A stretch of 64,000 nucleotides of DNA from HXMU1420-2 sp040830545 (lineage in GTDB: Bacteria; Pseudomonadota; Alphaproteobacteria; Rhodobacterales; Rhodobacteraceae), in contig JBFOMB010000018.1 in the NCBI GenBank assembly GCA_040830545.1, forward strand, positions 23,116 through 87,115, written 5' to 3'. The translations under genes and the position numbers were made by a program. Below, piece after piece: positions 25,208 to 33,800 of this stretch (within the stretch, counting starts at the first letter, position 1; every line of letters starts with the position of its first letter). The notes under the pieces were generated by a model. That model worked only from the letters and a program-made list of their open reading frames with translations, searched no databases and was not told the DNA's origin.

Positions 25208-26239
25208 TTATTTGCGATTTTCGCCATCCTGGGATGTGGGGTGCATTGGCCAGGCGCGGAATTCAAAAGGAATACGGCCCTCGATCCGGTCGCGGCTGGG
25301 GGCCAAACCAAACCGCGCCCGATACGCGCGGCTGAAATGCACCTGCCCGACAAAACCGCTGGCATGGGCGATTTCAGCCATGGACAAGTTCGTTTGCGTG
25401 ACCAGCCCCCGCGCCCGGTCCAGACGAATGTCCCGATAGTACTGCACCGGTGTTTTACGGACATATTGCGAAAACAGGCGGTTGAGCTGTCGATGCGAAC
25501 ATTTCAGGGACTGACAGAGCGTGGCGATGGCAATCGGCGTTTCCAGATTTTTTTCCATCAGCTTGATCGCATGGCGCACTGTGTCCGGCACGGTCACACC
25601 CAGCGGCTCTGCCTCCTGGGGGTTTTGCGGCGCGGTGTGGTCCCGCAGGCCCGGTGCAAAGATGTAGCGTGCCGCATCATTGGCAAGCGCCGGTCCATGA
25701 ACCGCGTGCAGGATGTGCAGCGCAAATTCGGTGGCCGCCACGCCGCCGCTGCAGGTCAAACGCTGCCGATCAAACACCCACAGCGTTTCGCTCACCTCTA
25801 CATCGGGAAACAGCTCCTGAAACGCGTCGATGTGCTCGTAATGAACGGTGGCGCGATGCCCGTTCAGCAGGCCGGCGAAAGCCAGAATGAACGCCCCGGT
25901 GTCGAGCGCACCCAAGGTCGCCCCTCGCAGGCCGGCTTGTCGAAGCGCGGCCTTTATTGCGGGCGTGACATGCGCTTCGGGCTGCCAACTGGAGGACACG
26001 ATGAGGAAATCCGGTGCTATGTCCTTGGATGAGGTCAACGGCTGCGTGTCGATGCTCGCACCATTGCTGGCTCGAACCGGACCGCCGCGTTCCGACAGGA
26101 ACGCCCAATGAAACAGGGGGCTTCCACGCAGATAGTTCGCTGCACGGAACGGATCAACAAATCCCATCGTAGCCGACAGGTTGAAATCAGGTGTGACGAT
26201 GATGTCGATACGCTTGGCAGGGTACGGGGAGTCTGGCAT
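25208..26239 (-). CDS. GlxA-type AraC family transcriptional regulator
   Basis: A 343-residue regulator. Residues 10-190 form a DJ-1/PfpI-like class I amidotransferase domain (IDIIVTPDFNL, GATLGALDTGAFILAFAGLL, TCSGGVAATEFALHIL) that serves as ligand sensor, and residues about 225-320 form the AraC DNA-binding domain with two helix-turn-helices (IAIATLCQSLKCSHRQLNRLF and MAEIAHASGFVGQVHFSRAY). Carnitine and glycine-betaine regulators CdhR and GbdR are of this type, which fits the neighbouring genes. It lies 84 bp upstream of the Rieske gene on the same strand and probably activates that operon. Confidence 0.9.
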   Translation of the reverse strand: MPDSPYPAKRIDIIVTPDFNLSATMGFVDPFRAANYLRGSPLFHWAFLSERGGPVRASNGASIDTQPLTSSKDIAPDFLIVSSSWQPEAHVTPAIKAALRQAGLRGATLGALDTGAFILAFAGLLNGHRATVHYEHIDAFQELFPDVEVSETLWVFDRQRLTCSGGVAATEFALHILHAVHGPALANDAARYIFAPGLRDHTAPQNPQEAEPLGVTVPDTVRHAIKLMEKNLETPIAIATLCQSLKCSHRQLNRLFSQYVRKTPVQYYRDIRLDRARGLVTQTNLSMAEIAHASGFVGQVHFSRAYRARFGLAPSRDRIEGRIPFEFRAWPMHPTSQDGENRK

Positions 26240-26360
26240 GCAGAACCGTCAGGATTGGGCACGATGACCAATTCTGCACAATCAACGGCGGAAATGCAAA
26301 AGGGCGGCGCAATGCGGATAAGTCCTGCAGGCTGTGCGCGGCCGCCCTCTGGTTTGTCCG

Positions 26361-27506
26361 CTAGAGAACCTGCGCAAACAGCTCCCGCACATTTTCCTCG
26401 GTCAGCGTGACCGGGTTGCCGCCGCAACTTGGATCGCTCAGCGCGCCTGCGACCAACCGGTCCACGTCCGGATCGGTCACGCCCAGTCCCGACAGCCGTT
26501 CGGGAATACCGAAGGAACCGTTGAATTCGTCGACAAAGGCGCAGAAGCCGTCAAAACCGCCGGAAACCCCCAGGTAGCCTGCGACGGCGTCAAACCGTTC
26601 ACGTATCTCCGGCGCATTCAGCCGCAGCACCGCAGGCATGCAAACGGCGTTCGTGGTGCCGTGATGCGTGTGATGCATCGCCCCAACCGGATGGCTGAGC
26701 GCATGGATCGCCCCCAACCCTTTCTGAAATGCCGTTGCGCCCATCATTGCCGCTGACATCATATGCGCACGAGCCGTCAGATCGCCCGGATCCGCGTAGG
26801 CGCGTGGCAGGTTCTCGATCACCAACCGCATGCCTTCAACCGCGATACCCTGGCTCATCGGGTGATAGTACGGGGACGAAAACGCCTCTACACAATGGGC
26901 AAAGGCGTCCAGCCCCGTGCCCGCGGTGATTGCCGCTGGCATGCCGACGGTCAGCTCCGGATCGCAGATCACCACGCTGGGCAGCACCTTGGGGTGGAAG
27001 ATGATCTTCTTCTCTGCCGTCTTTGAGTTCGTGATGACGCTGGCACGCCCCACTTCAGACCCCGTGCCAGCCGTCGTTGGCACAGCCACGATCGGCGCAA
27101 TCGCGTCCGCATCCGCGCGGGTCCACCAATCGCCAATATCCTCAAAATCCCAGACAGGCCGCGACTGCCCGGTCATGAAGGCCACCATTTTCGCCAGGTC
27201 CAGCCCCGAGCCACCACCAAAGGCGATGACCCCATCATGCCCGCCCGCCTTGTAGGCGGCGACGCCTGCCTCCAGGTTGACCTCGTTCGGGTTCGGATCG
27301 ACATCCGCGAACGCTGCGCAGCCTAGGCCAGCAGCCTCCATAATGTCCAGTGTCTGCGTTGTCACCGGCAGATCGGCCAGCCCCCGGTCCGTGACCAGCA
27401 AGGGACGGGTGATGCCCGCCTGCGCACAGGCCTCGGCCAGTTCCTGAATACGGCCTGCGCCGAACTTGATCGCGGTCGGGTAAGACCAGTTTCCAACAAG
27501 GTTCAT
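26361..27506 (-). CDS. Iron-containing alcohol dehydrogenase
   Basis: A 381-residue group III metal-dependent alcohol dehydrogenase. It has the NAD-binding GGGSGLDLAK, VPTTAGTGSEV, the metal ligands in AGTGLDAFAHCVEAFSS (Asp, His) and GLGAIHALSHPVGAMHHTHHG (His residues). It converts an alcohol to an aldehyde or the reverse; substrate is unknown. The start is taken at ATG 27506 (MNLVGNW): this ATG lies in an ATGA overlap with the stop of the aldehyde dehydrogenase gene, so the two are translationally coupled and likely act in sequence. Confidence 0.92.
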   Translation of the reverse strand: MNLVGNWSYPTAIKFGAGRIQELAEACAQAGITRPLLVTDRGLADLPVTTQTLDIMEAAGLGCAAFADVDPNPNEVNLEAGVAAYKAGGHDGVIAFGGGSGLDLAKMVAFMTGQSRPVWDFEDIGDWWTRADADAIAPIVAVPTTAGTGSEVGRASVITNSKTAEKKIIFHPKVLPSVVICDPELTVGMPAAITAGTGLDAFAHCVEAFSSPYYHPMSQGIAVEGMRLVIENLPRAYADPGDLTARAHMMSAAMMGATAFQKGLGAIHALSHPVGAMHHTHHGTTNAVCMPAVLRLNAPEIRERFDAVAGYLGVSGGFDGFCAFVDEFNGSFGIPERLSGLGVTDPDVDRLVAGALSDPSCGGNPVTLTEENVRELFAQVL

Positions 27507-28885
27507 GTCGTGACCTTCTTCAAATGGTAGGATTTGGGGCGTGTCAGGTTGTGATAGCCGATGACCGACAATCCGCCGCCACGCCCGGTGGTCTTGCAAC
27601 CCGTCCAACACAGGCCGGGGTCGAGGTAATCCGCGCGGTTCAAAAACACGGTTCCGGTTTCGATCCGGTCGCCCACACGTTCCGCACGCGCGACGTCGCG
27701 GGTCCAAAGGCTGGCGGTCAGGCCGAATTCACTGTCATTCATCAGCGAGATGGCCTCTTCATCGTCTTTCACGGGCATGATGCCAACCACCGGCCCAAAG
27801 CTCTCGTCGCGCATGACCCGCATCTCGTGGGTCACGCCTGTCAGGATTTGCGGGCTGAGATACGCGCCGCCATCATCCTCGGCAAACGTTTCAATATGGG
27901 CGGTCGCGCCCTCGGCCACAGATTCGGCGATTTGCGCGCGCACTTCGTCGGCAAAGCGGACGTTGGCCATGGGGCCCAGCGTTGTCTCCGGGTCCAGCGG
28001 ATTGCCCAGTTTGTAGCCCTTCACGATGGCAACCGCCTTTTCCAGAAAGGCGTCAAACAGGCTCTCATGCACGTAAATCCGTTCGATCCCGCAGCAGCAT
28101 TGCCCGGAATTGAACATCGCCCCGTCGATCAGCGTGTCTACCGCCGCATCCAGGTCGGCATCCTCCATGACATAACCGGGATCCTTGCCGCCCAGCTCCG
28201 TTCCGACACCCGTGAAAGTACCCGCAGCCGCACGTTCCATCGCCGCGCCGCCGCCGACGGAGCCGGTGAAATTGATGAAATCAAACGCATTCCCGGCGAT
28301 CAGGTCTGAGGTCACATCGTGATCCAGGAAGACGTTCTGAAACACCGCCTCGGGAATACCCGCGCTGTGAAACGCCTCGGCCATGCGCTCACCGACCAGC
28401 AGGGTTTGTGTCGCATGTTTCAACACCACCGCGTTCCCGGCAATCAGCGCAGGGGCCACCGTGTTGATTGCCGTCATGTAGGGATAGTTCCAAGGCGCAA
28501 CCACAAACACCGCCCCGTGTGGCACCCGTTTGATCAGGCGGCGGAACGTATCGTCCTCGCCCACCTCGATCGGGGCCAACGCGTCCACAGCAATGTCCGC
28601 CATATGACTGGCGCGTTCATCAAACCCGCCAAATTCCCCGCCATAGCGCACCGGACGACCCATCATATGCGCCAGTTCCGGCACGATCTGGTCGTTCATT
28701 GCGCCAACCGCCGCCACGCCCGCGCGCACCAGGTCAATCCGCTCCTGCAACGGCCGCGCCGCCCAATCCGCCTGCGCCGCACGCGCCGCTGCCACCGCCG
28801 ACCGCGCAGCGTCCAGCGTCAGCGCCGACCGCTCTGCATATATTGACCCGTCAATGGGAGAGATACAGGTGAGTGTTTTGCTCAT
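27503..28885 (-). CDS. Aldehyde dehydrogenase family protein
   Basis: NAD(P)-dependent oxidation of an aldehyde or semialdehyde to its acid. The 460-residue protein has the family landmarks VVAPWNYPY, the Gly-rich NFTGSVGGGAAM, the general base Glu in TELGGKDPGYV, and the catalytic Cys within SGQCCCGIERIYV (three Cys in a row). The C-terminal KTTGRGGGLSVIGYHNLTRPKSYHLK is normal. Starts at 28885, 28891 and 28900 are all in frame; 28885 (MSKTLTCISPIDGS) fits the family best. In the catabolic context it may oxidise malic semialdehyde or a gamma-glutamylated aldehyde. Confidence 0.92.
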   Translation of the reverse strand: MSKTLTCISPIDGSIYAERSALTLDAARSAVAAARAAQADWAARPLQERIDLVRAGVAAVGAMNDQIVPELAHMMGRPVRYGGEFGGFDERASHMADIAVDALAPIEVGEDDTFRRLIKRVPHGAVFVVAPWNYPYMTAINTVAPALIAGNAVVLKHATQTLLVGERMAEAFHSAGIPEAVFQNVFLDHDVTSDLIAGNAFDFINFTGSVGGGAAMERAAAGTFTGVGTELGGKDPGYVMEDADLDAAVDTLIDGAMFNSGQCCCGIERIYVHESLFDAFLEKAVAIVKGYKLGNPLDPETTLGPMANVRFADEVRAQIAESVAEGATAHIETFAEDDGGAYLSPQILTGVTHEMRVMRDESFGPVVGIMPVKDDEEAISLMNDSEFGLTASLWTRDVARAERVGDRIETGTVFLNRADYLDPGLCWTGCKTTGRGGGLSVIGYHNLTRPKSYHLKKVTT

Positions 28886-28904
28886 GTTCATTCTCGACAT
28901 CAAA

Positions 28905-28990
28905 GGGGGGCGTACCCCCTGCTTCATTGTTCCCGAAATACTCCGGGGGGACGCCCGCAGGGCGTTGGGGGCAGCGCCCCCGTCCGACCC
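28905..28990 (-). repeat. Dispersed GC-rich hairpin element with GAGTATTT tag
   Basis: Read on the minus strand it contains GGGGGCGCTGCCCCC, a second stem around ACGCCCTGCGGGCGT, then CCCCGGAGTATTT and GAACAATGAAG. Parts of the same series recur at 42108-42180 and 59829-59900. It separates the glutamine-synthetase-like gene from the aldehyde dehydrogenase gene. Confidence 0.65.
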
Positions 28991-28992
28991 TT

Positions 28993-30357
28993 TCAGGCCT
29001 TCTCGAACCCGCGTGCGATCTCGTAATCCGTGACCACGCGGTTGAATTCCTCGATCTCCCACTCGGCGGCACGAGCATAATGCGTCACTGTCTCTTCCCC
29101 AAATGCCTCGCGCAGCATGTCTGATCCCACCAACGCCTCTCGCGCATCACGTAAAGTCCTGGGAATATGGTGTTTTTCATCATCGGCGTAAGCGTCCCCG
29201 GCATAGGCCTCGGGCAGATCCAGTTCTTCCTCAATTCCCTTCATGCCCGCCGCCAGCATCGCCGCCAGCGCCAGATAGGGGTTCATGTCCGACCCCGGTG
29301 TGCGACATTCCACGCGCACGCCTTTGGTGCCGTCGCCGCACAGGCGGAACGCAGCGGTGCGGTTGTCCACGGACCAGACCGTCTGTGTCGGGGCAAAGCT
29401 GCCCTTGGCAAAGCGTTTGTAGCTGTTGATGTAAGGGGCCAGGAACACCGTGATGTCTGGTGCATAGCGGATCAACCCCGCCAGATAGTGATCCATCAGT
29501 CTGGATTTCCCCAGCGGCGCGTCTGGATCATAAAACGCGTTTGCCCCGTCCTTCCACAGCGACTGATGCACATGGGCAGCGGACCCGACCCGGTCGTGGT
29601 GCCATTTCGGCAGGAACGTCGCGGCATAGCCCTGTTGATGCGCGATTTCCTTAACCCCGTGTTTGGCCAGCGTATGGTGATCCGCCGTGGCCAACGCATC
29701 CGCGTAGCGAATGTTCAGCTCTTCCTGTCCGGCCTCGGCTTCACCCTTGGTGCCCTCAACCGGGATGCCCATGGCGCGCAGGTGATTGCGGATGGGACGC
29801 ATCACCGGCTCTTCCTTCGAGGTCTGGAAGATGTGGTAGTCTTCGTTGTAGTTCGAAATCGTTTTAAGGTCGCGAAAGCCCCCGGCAGTAATCTCGTCAT
29901 GGGTGCCCTTAAACAGGAAAAACTCCAGCTCGGTCGCCATGATCGGGGTCAGCCCCTTGGCCGCGAGCCGCGCAATCTGTGCCTTCAGCACTTCGCGCGG
30001 GGCAAAGGGGACTGGCGCGTGCGTGTTGTGGTCCAGCACGTCACACAGACACATCGCCGTCCCATCCAGCCATGGCACCGGGCGCAGCGTGGTCAGGTCG
30101 GGTTTCATGATGTAGTCGCCATACCCCCGCTCCCACGAGGTGGAGGCATAGCCGTCCGGCGTCGCCATCTCCAGATCCGTGGCCAGCAGGTAGTTGCAGC
30201 AATGGGTTTCATCCTCGGCGATGTCCAGAAACGCCTCGGCATGGAACCGTTTGCCCATCAGGCGGCCCTGCATGTCGACGATGCAGGTCAGCACGGTATC
30301 AATCTCTCCGGCGCTGATCCGCTGGCGCAGATCGTCAAACGACAAAGGTGCGGTCAT
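28993..30357 (-). CDS. Glutamine synthetase family protein, probable gamma-glutamyl-amine ligase
   Basis: A 454-residue ATP-dependent ligase of the glutamine synthetase superfamily. Active-site motifs are present: TELEFFLF, EAEAGQEELNI, GSAAHVHQSLW, NSYKRFAKGSFAPT and VECRTPGSDMNPYLA. The sequence looks like the PuuA/IpuC/gamma-glutamylmethylamide synthetase types and lacks the look of housekeeping GlnA. It probably couples glutamate to an amine. Position upstream of aldehyde and alcohol dehydrogenases recalls gamma-glutamylated amine pathways, in which the amine is protected before oxidation. The amine is unknown. Confidence 0.85.
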   Translation of the reverse strand: MTAPLSFDDLRQRISAGEIDTVLTCIVDMQGRLMGKRFHAEAFLDIAEDETHCCNYLLATDLEMATPDGYASTSWERGYGDYIMKPDLTTLRPVPWLDGTAMCLCDVLDHNTHAPVPFAPREVLKAQIARLAAKGLTPIMATELEFFLFKGTHDEITAGGFRDLKTISNYNEDYHIFQTSKEEPVMRPIRNHLRAMGIPVEGTKGEAEAGQEELNIRYADALATADHHTLAKHGVKEIAHQQGYAATFLPKWHHDRVGSAAHVHQSLWKDGANAFYDPDAPLGKSRLMDHYLAGLIRYAPDITVFLAPYINSYKRFAKGSFAPTQTVWSVDNRTAAFRLCGDGTKGVRVECRTPGSDMNPYLALAAMLAAGMKGIEEELDLPEAYAGDAYADDEKHHIPRTLRDAREALVGSDMLREAFGEETVTHYARAAEWEIEEFNRVVTDYEIARGFEKA

Positions 30358-30402
30358 ATCTGTGTTCCCCTCATGGCCGGGCCCCTGCCCCGGCGCGTGT
30401 GT

Positions 30403-32094
30403 TTAGCTGACGCCATCGGTTTCATCGGTTTCCAGATCCATCACCAGTCGCGTTTCCAGGATTTGCCCGCTGCGATAGAGCAGCGGATAGGCCACCGACG
30501 CGATGTGCCCGTGCAGATCACGCATGGCGCGGAGTGTTTCCAGGTGCAGGTCCGAGGTCTGGAAGCTTTCGGTCGTGCCCAGTTCCAGCCGCCGCAGATG
30601 CGCCTTGCGGCTGGCGCTTTCGCTGCGCTTCACCTCGGCCTTGTCCAGCACCAGCCGACGCGCGCATTCCACGTCATCGACCAGCAGCACGTGCCGGGCC
30701 AGCGCGAAACTTTTGAGGATATCGCCATGCAACCCTGCCAGTTCAGCCCACCCCGCCGTCGAAAAATGCGCGCTTTCATTGTGCTTGCGCTGGATGATCC
30801 GTGAAAAACGGTCGGTCATGATGTCACCTGCGGCCTCCAGCCGGATGGCATATTCGACCAACCCCCGCGCGGCGCGGGTTTCCTGTTCGCTCATCTTGCC
30901 ATGGGGCATCCGGGCGACGAATTTGCGGATATCGTTCAGCTGATCGTTGACTTGCTCATCCTGCGCCCAAAGCGCATCGCGCGCAGGCCGGTCGTCGCGC
31001 TCATAAAGGTCGAGGATCGGGCGGAACATGCGTTCGACCTGCGTGACCATCTGCAACAGTTCCTGCCGGACCGAGGACATCGCTACCCCGACCCGTGCAT
31101 CACCGGTCGTGGCCAATGGGCTGATCGGCTGTTTGAGGAACTCCAGCGGATCATTCGGTGTTTCGGGTTCCGGCAACAGCAACGCGAAGGGGCGTTCGAT
31201 CCGAGTGCAAAGGCCAACGAAAAGCAGGGCAACCGTTGCGTTGAACGCGATGTGGGCCAGCACCAGCGATTGCCCCGCATTGGGTGACGTGAACAGCGTG
31301 GCGGCATCGGTCAGGTTCACTGCAAACAAGGCCAGCGCCGCCATGGACCCGCGCAAGACGGCGTTTGCCACCGGAATGCGTCGCGCGGCAACAGGCAGGT
31401 CACGGGTCAGCCAGATCGGGATCAGCGCACTGCCCAGGTTCGCGCCCAGTACCAGCGAAAGGCCCGCGCTCAGCGGCAGAACATCGACCTGCACCAGTGT
31501 CACGCACATCAAGATCGCCGCGACAGAGGAATGCATCGCAAAGGCCAGCACTGCGCCGACGATGAAGGCCGTCACGTAGTCCTGCGCCAGGAACCCCGAA
31601 ACAGCCGGCAGAAAGGCGCTGTTCTGGATGGGGGCCACGGCCTCGCGCAGGAATTGCAGCGACATCAGGATGAACGCGATGCCCAGGATGATCCGCCCGA
31701 TCAGGCGCATATTGGCGCGCGCAGCCTTCAGGTACAGCCAGCCGCCAATCGCCAGCAGCACAGGCATGAGCCAACTGAGGTCGATGGTCAGAACCTGCAC
31801 GACCAGCGCGCTGCCCAGATCCGCGCCCAGTACCCCTGCCAGCGCCAGACCAAAGGGCACCATGCCAGCTGCGGCAAACCCGGTCAGCAACAGGGCCACA
31901 GCAGCGGAACTTTGGATCGTGACCGCAAGTGTCAGCCCCGCCCCGGCCGCCCAGACCGGATTGCTGTGCCCGATCAGCGCCTTTTGAAACAGCCCGCCAA
32001 ACCGGCGTTCGATCCCCGTCCGCACCAGCCGCACGGCAAACAGCAGTAACATGGTCGCTGCAAAGATCTTCAGCAGCACAGACGCAACAATCAC
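30403..32094 (-). CDS. Na/Pi cotransporter family protein with PhoU-like C-terminus
   Basis: A 563-residue membrane protein. Two inverted Na/Pi-cotransporter repeats are seen, with TIQSSAAVALLL near residue 60 and AMHSSVAAILM near 190 as the paired QSS-type motifs. Eight or so hydrophobic helices end near residue 300. The remainder is a soluble helical PhoU-like domain (MTQVERMFRPILDLYERDD, LVEYAIRLEAAGDIM). It probably exports or imports phosphate or another anion with sodium. It lies within the catabolic cluster, 45 bp upstream of the ligase gene, but has no obvious part in the pathway. Confidence 0.9.
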   Translation of the reverse strand: MIVASVLLKIFAATMLLLFAVRLVRTGIERRFGGLFQKALIGHSNPVWAAGAGLTLAVTIQSSAAVALLLTGFAAAGMVPFGLALAGVLGADLGSALVVQVLTIDLSWLMPVLLAIGGWLYLKAARANMRLIGRIILGIAFILMSLQFLREAVAPIQNSAFLPAVSGFLAQDYVTAFIVGAVLAFAMHSSVAAILMCVTLVQVDVLPLSAGLSLVLGANLGSALIPIWLTRDLPVAARRIPVANAVLRGSMAALALFAVNLTDAATLFTSPNAGQSLVLAHIAFNATVALLFVGLCTRIERPFALLLPEPETPNDPLEFLKQPISPLATTGDARVGVAMSSVRQELLQMVTQVERMFRPILDLYERDDRPARDALWAQDEQVNDQLNDIRKFVARMPHGKMSEQETRAARGLVEYAIRLEAAGDIMTDRFSRIIQRKHNESAHFSTAGWAELAGLHGDILKSFALARHVLLVDDVECARRLVLDKAEVKRSESASRKAHLRRLELGTTESFQTSDLHLETLRAMRDLHGHIASVAYPLLYRSGQILETRLVMDLETDETDGVS

Positions 32095-32179
32095 GAGATG
32101 GCCCCCTGTGTCCGGAGGGCCGTTTTGCGATCACGGGTTTGATTACACTGGCCGTTCAAATTCGTTTCAGTCCTTCTAT

Positions 32180-32207
32180 GTGCGGCGCCGGTGATCCAGC
32201 GCCGCAC
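32180..32207 (-). terminator. Hairpin downstream of the TRAP binding-protein gene
   Basis: Perfect nine-base-pair stem GTGCGGCGC/GCGCCGCAC with a ten-base loop, just after the dctP stop. There is no clear T-run on the minus strand, so it may slow exonucleases or attenuate rather than end transcription fully. Confidence 0.5.
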
Positions 32208-32215
32208 GCGTTGGG

Positions 32216-33250
32216 TCAGCCGTAGCGGTAGGGCCGCCCGGCCTTTTGCATATCCGCGTTGTATTTACGGAAAATGTCCACCACTTTCGCCTGCACTTCG
32301 CCTTCGGACGCGATTTCGTCCCAGAAGGCAACAGCGGCCTGTTCAACCTGCGCCCATTCTTCGTCGGGGATGGAGGTCAGTTCCATCTTGGTCCCGTTGA
32401 CGCGCAGATTGGCCTCGCCACCCCAGTACCACCACTGGCGATAGTAGTGCGACTGGTCGCAGCAGACGCGGAACAGGGTTTGCAGGTCTTCGGGCAGTTC
32501 GTTCCAGCGATCCATATTGGCAAAGAACGACCCGGCCCACGCGCCCGAGATGTTGTTGGTGAGGAAGTAGTTGGTCACATCCGCCCAACCCACAGTGTAA
32601 TCCTCGGTGATGCCGGACCACGCGATACCGTCCAACTCGCCGGTCTGCACAGCGACTTCGATGTCTTCCCATGGCAGGGTCACTGGCACGACACCGAACT
32701 GCGCCAGGAAGCGACCAGCAGTCGGGAAGGTGAAGACACGCTTGCCTTTCAGGTCTTCCAGGCTGCGGATCGGGTCCTTGGTGGCGAAATGGCACGGGTC
32801 CCAGGCACCGGCGCTGATATGTTTGACACCCACGGCGCTGTACTGTTCGTCCCAGATTTCATTCAGGCCGTATTGGTTGAACAAAACTGGCACGTCGAGC
32901 GAGTAGCGCGAGGCAAACGGGAAGTAGCCGCCAAACACGGTCACGTCCGTTGGCGAGGCCATGGAGTCGTCATCCGACTGCACCGCGTCAATCGTGCCCT
33001 TCTGCATTGCGCGGAACAACTCACCGGTCGGCACCAGTTGGTCTGCGTAGAACAGCTCAATCTGCATCCGGTCGCCTGCGATCTTATTGAACATCTCGAT
33101 CGCCGGGTCGATCACATGCGCAGCCAGTGCGGGACCGGCATAGGTCTGCATCCGCCATTTGATCGTGGATTGCGCAAGGGCGGGAGTGGCCAGCGGTGCG
33201 GCAGCGGCGCCGACGGCGGCGGTGGTCAGAAACTTACGTCTTGTGGTCAT
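32216..33250 (-). CDS. dctP: TRAP transporter substrate-binding protein (DctP family), Tat-exported
   Basis: A 344-residue periplasmic solute receptor. The N-terminus MTTRRKFLTTAAVGAAAAPL carries a twin-arginine signal with cleavage near ATPALA. The DctP fold is seen in LFRAMQKGTIDAVQ, YFPFASRYSLDVP, LKGKRVFTFPTAGRFLAQFG and ELDGIAWSG. The Tyr/Trp-rich site (VDVFRKYN, YYRQWWYWGG) suggests a carboxylate- or keto-acid-binding subgroup; an Arg for carboxylate binding is expected but not assignable by eye. It works with the DctQ and DctM subunits upstream. A stack of hairpins precedes its start. Confidence 0.92.
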   Translation of the reverse strand: MTTRRKFLTTAAVGAAAAPLATPALAQSTIKWRMQTYAGPALAAHVIDPAIEMFNKIAGDRMQIELFYADQLVPTGELFRAMQKGTIDAVQSDDDSMASPTDVTVFGGYFPFASRYSLDVPVLFNQYGLNEIWDEQYSAVGVKHISAGAWDPCHFATKDPIRSLEDLKGKRVFTFPTAGRFLAQFGVVPVTLPWEDIEVAVQTGELDGIAWSGITEDYTVGWADVTNYFLTNNISGAWAGSFFANMDRWNELPEDLQTLFRVCCDQSHYYRQWWYWGGEANLRVNGTKMELTSIPDEEWAQVEQAAVAFWDEIASEGEVQAKVVDIFRKYNADMQKAGRPYRYG

Positions 33251-33271
33251 GTCATGTCCTCTGTTGTTGGC

Positions 33272-33362
33272 GGGGGCAGCCCCCTGAAAATGCCGCTTTG
33301 CGGTCTTTATTGACCCCGCCTATCAATACGGGGCGTGTTCGCAGGGCCCTTTAAGCCCCTGC
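33272..33362 (-). repeat. Stack of four hairpins upstream of dctP
   Basis: Stems GCAGGG/CCCTGC (33341-33346, 33357-33362), CCCCG/CGGGG (33314-33318, 33329-33333), CCGC/GCGG (33293-33303) and the GGGGGCAGCCCCC palindrome (33272-33284) lie one after another between the VOC gene and dctP. Such intercistronic structures often raise the amount of binding-protein mRNA over the membrane subunits. Confidence 0.5.
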
Positions 33363-33373
33363 ACTCTTGGCGA

Positions 33374-33790
33374 TCAGGCGACCTGTTGATGCACCTCGAT
33401 AACGTTTCCTTCAGGATCGTGGAAAAACACCTGGTGCCACTCCTTCGAAAACGCGGTGCCATAGTCGGAATAGGGAATGCCGCGCGCGTCCAGCATGGCC
33501 AGGAACGCGGGCAGATCATCGGTGCGAAACGCGATATGGCCGCGTTCCACAGGGTTGATCACCTGACCGTTGCGAAAGGCGACGTCAAAGGCACGCTCGG
33601 CCAGATGCATCTGCATCCCGCCATCGGTGGCAAATCGGATCTTGCCATCAAAACCCTTGTTTTCGTCTGCTTCCGTCCGCGGGAATTGCGAAATGGGCAT
33701 GTCGTCCAGCCCCAGCACGTTCGTGTAGAAATCGTGCATCCGATCCACGTCATCGGCGACGAAGTTGATGTGATGGAATTCAAGCTTCAT
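33374..33790 (-). CDS. VOC family protein (glyoxalase/dioxygenase superfamily)
   Basis: A 138-residue single-module protein with two beta-alpha-beta-beta-beta units: KLEFHHINFVADDVDRMHDF at the start and RGHIAFRTDDLPAFLAML in the second, ending HDPEGNVIEVHQ. Metal ligands are likely a His near residue 7 and Glu/His in the last strand. Members include lyases, isomerases and dioxygenases, so the reaction cannot be assigned. It is encoded between the TRAP membrane subunit and the binding protein, ten bases after dctM, and so belongs to the uptake operon. Confidence 0.87.
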   Translation of the reverse strand: MKLEFHHINFVADDVDRMHDFYTNVLGLDDMPISQFPRTEADENKGFDGKIRFATDGGMQMHLAERAFDVAFRNGQVINPVERGHIAFRTDDLPAFLAMLDARGIPYSDYGTAFSKEWHQVFFHDPEGNVIEVHQQVA

Positions 33791-33800
33791 GTTTCAGACC

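Noticed and set aside
30403..32094. Treating the Na/Pi cotransporter as part of the amine pathway
   Set aside because: Direction and spacing place it in the cluster, but nothing in its sequence links it to amine use; it may be a passenger.
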